A stretch of 64,000 nucleotides of DNA, taken from positions 1-64,000 of the forward strand of contig CAMPDV010002074.1 of NCBI GenBank assembly GCA_946699065.1, read 5' to 3'. The position numbers were made by a program, and so were the translations under genes. Source of the stretch: Loxodes magnus (Eukaryota > Ciliophora > Karyorelictea > Loxodida > Loxodidae). The notes beneath the pieces are model-generated. The model was not told the origin of the DNA, did no database searches, and saw only the letters and a program-made list of their open reading frames with translations. Shown here piece after piece: positions 61,776 to 64,000 of this stretch; the stretch's first letter is position 1; each line of letters starts with the position of its first letter.

Positions 61776-64000
61776 CTGACTAAAGATAAGTCACTTCGTC
61801 ATTTTTTAAAATTGAATTAAAAGAAGATAAAAAATTAAAGGTAACTTAAATAAATAAAGATGATAATTAGCTAAAATAGAAAAATATGAAAACTAAACTT
61901 AAGTCGGGTATGAGCTGAACAATAAGCTCTCTTTAATCTTAATAGGCTATATTAATTTATATCATATTTAATACCTTACCTACCGTATAATATAACTAAT
62001 GCCAGCTAAAGGCATAAATTAAGTATCTCATTGTCTAATTTGATATTATGCTGCTCTTTTAATTATAAATCTCTCTATCTATTTATTCAAAATTTTAATT
62101 TCCTTTGGTACTTGTTTTATATCTCTATCTTTTACTTGGAATCCAAGGAATTTAACTATTTTTTTAAATCTTAAATTTAATTTTTGCTTCTTTGATATAA
62201 GCCTATTTAGTTAAGCCTAAGCCATAAATGCTTGTATTTTATGCTTAATAAAAAGGATAATGTAAGGTATTTAAATTAAATAAGTTAAGCTTCATAATTA
62301 ATAATTATAAGGTACTAAGTAATTTATAAGTGATTGCTTACTCTTTTTATAGCTTAGTTTTATATTATTTTATCTAGCATCCTTGTATATAATATACCTT
62401 TAGTTTTAATTACTTCCTAGCTATAGTTCCTAATATCTAATTTAATCAGGTAATAAAGCAAGCTTGATAGTAAAATGGGATAAATTTATCCTTAGCTATA
62501 GGGCTTAAATTGAAGAATTTAATAGTCTAATAACTAAATAAAGATTAATTTCTTTAGATCAAAGGTATATAGCGCTTTACTCTTCCCATTTATATAAGTA
62601 AGTTTAAGATGAATTTTAGAATATTATTGAAAAGGAAAACTGAGAATCTATGGCTTATAAACTTTTTAGTAGTAAAATGATAGAAAGATGATAAATAGAT
62701 GAGCACTGTAATTTAATAAAGGATGCAAACATAACTTAATAGAATAATTAAAGTAAATGCCTTCTTTAAAATAAATTAGTAGCTTTCTTTGCTTAAATCT
62801 TAATAAATTATCTTAAGATTCTTATAATCAGAAGGACTTACTAAGAAAATAGAGAATTAGTAGCACTTTAATTTAGAGGGAGTTATTAAATAAAGTTACA
62901 GAAGAAGGAAGCTTTAAGTTAATCTGTGAAAAAAGCATTTTAAAGTTAATAATAATAACTTTATTATGCTTAATTAAGGAATCGAAGATATTAAAGTCTC
63001 TAATTTAAGATTTATTAAGTATATATCTATAAAAGTTCTTCAATGTGTAAGATTTTTCAAAATTAAAGAAAGAAAAAATAATAATAAAAGCAAGCATTAC
63101 TAGAAAAACTACATTAAATTTGAAAAGTTAACTAAAAAGAAGAGCTTAGTAATTATTAATTGTAAAAGCTGAAATGAGAACATTTTATCGAAAACTAAAT
63201 TAATAATATAATTAATTTGAACAAACCACTTAATTAAGTTTTTAAATTCAAAGTGGAAGTATGTTGCAAGTATTCTTTTAAGCAATTCATTTATATTTGA
63301 ATGTTGATAGATATTAATTAAAGAAATAATAATTTAAGAACTGAGGAGAGTTAAATAATAATAGCCTGGTACTATTTAAAAGGAAAATTCAAACCAAAAC
63401 GGTATCTAAAAATTAAGTACTTTTATAGATTTAGCTTTTTATCTCTAAAATTAGTCAATCTTCTTTATATGGAGTAATAATAAAATCTATAATTAGGGAT
63501 TTTTTTAAATATACCATACCTTAAATTAACTAACTTTATAATAATTTAATGAAAATTAATAATTAAAAGTGTCGTTAAGTTTTAAAGCCTCTTATAGATA
63601 TAAAAGAATAAATTGCTTGTATTCTACCCAAGTATTTTGAATTAAATTGAGGCAAACTTTAAGTTCTAGGTCTGTGTTAAGCCAATTAAGTTTGAATCAA
63701 ATATTAGATTAATTTTTTAAATTCTATTACTATATAGCAAAAGTCTAAAGCTTCAATAGTTCATTTACGAAGTTGGAAATTATATAATTTTTCTAGTTTT
63801 TCAAGTTATGATCACTTGCCTCATTAAAAACCATGATTTTTAAAATATAAATAAAGTTATTCAAAATTATTATTTTTCTTTCTTTTATGATTTAAATATG
63901 TCTCATATGTCTAATCTAGAAAAGGAAAGATTAGATTTTGATGGTATATCCATATTTTTTTTGCAAGGAACACCTATGATTGTTTTACTACATAATAATA
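61776..64000. other. AT-rich terminal region
   Basis: No gene, RNA gene or ordered repeat that I can support. The first few hundred bases should hold the gene D promoter. Confidence 0.4.

Overview
ORGANISM AND CODE. The window is very AT-rich nuclear DNA from a ciliate-like protist. All recognisable proteins require TAA and TAG to be read as glutamine and in-frame TGA as tryptophan, while TGA also ends each gene. That is the context-dependent code known from karyorelict ciliates (NCBI table 27) and close to that of the heterotrich Condylostoma (table 28). A 64-kb contig with long repeat-rich intergenic DNA fits a Loxodes-like karyorelict better than a nanochromosome genome, but the species is inference. 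Because no codon is a dedicated stop, open frames are weak evidence here. Genes were accepted only on domain motifs, paralogue agreement, base composition and whole-codon arithmetic.

LAYOUT. 3.0-6.9 kb (-): receptor A. 10.8-11.5 kb: tRNA-Met and tRNA-Leu. 15.3-17.3 kb (-): damaged cysteine-rich membrane protein E. 20.5-24.5 kb (-): receptor B. 26.1-31.9 kb: coiled-coil gene remnant interrupted by an ORF1-only retroelement with 15-bp target duplications, joined to a 5'-truncated AIG1-type GTPase, then two decayed relatives of the retroelement. 32.07-35.6 kb (-): a TRIM-like RING/B-box/coiled-coil/ubiquitin-like gene. 36.3-36.6 kb: tRNA-Leu relic and tRNA-Leu. 37.1-38.2 kb: AIG1-type GTPase pseudogene. 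39.4-40.5 kb (-) and 41.8-42.8 kb (+): two unrecognised proteins. 44.8-45.4 kb: weak gene candidate. 49.1-53.0 kb (-): receptor C, nearly identical to B. 54.7-56.0 kb (-): second copy of the coiled-coil remnant. 57.6-57.8 kb: GC-rich hairpin and 19-bp repeat array. 58.1-61.8 kb (-): LamG-like/furin-like/multi-TM protein D. The rest is AT-rich intergenic DNA.

MAIN RESULT. The last 2.4 kb of the TRIM-like gene (32,071-34,554, minus strand) is a run of about 93 motifs AG-NNN-GTAA spaced 15-30 bp apart. Read as splice sites, this is a chain of about 93 microexons, most of them 3 nt (one codon), with five of 6 nt and five of 12 nt, separated by introns of about 15-31 nt. The 1,042-nt first exon, ending in a ubiquitin-like domain, sets the codon phase. 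In that phase the spliced microexons give repeated Cys-x2-Cys pairs, Gln-rich pentapeptide repeats and a TGA three codons into the last exon. Single 17-nt and 20-nt introns in genes D and I show that introns this short are used elsewhere in the window.

HOW THE GENES RELATE. Receptors A, B and C are paralogues with a large periplasmic-binding-protein-like ectodomain and about nine membrane segments. B and C lie in an old segmental duplication whose flanks have diverged, yet 3.6 kb of coding sequence is about 99% identical, which suggests gene conversion. D and E are surface-type cysteine-rich membrane proteins. The window therefore carries mainly surface/sensory genes, one ubiquitin-pathway gene and retroelement and GTPase debris.
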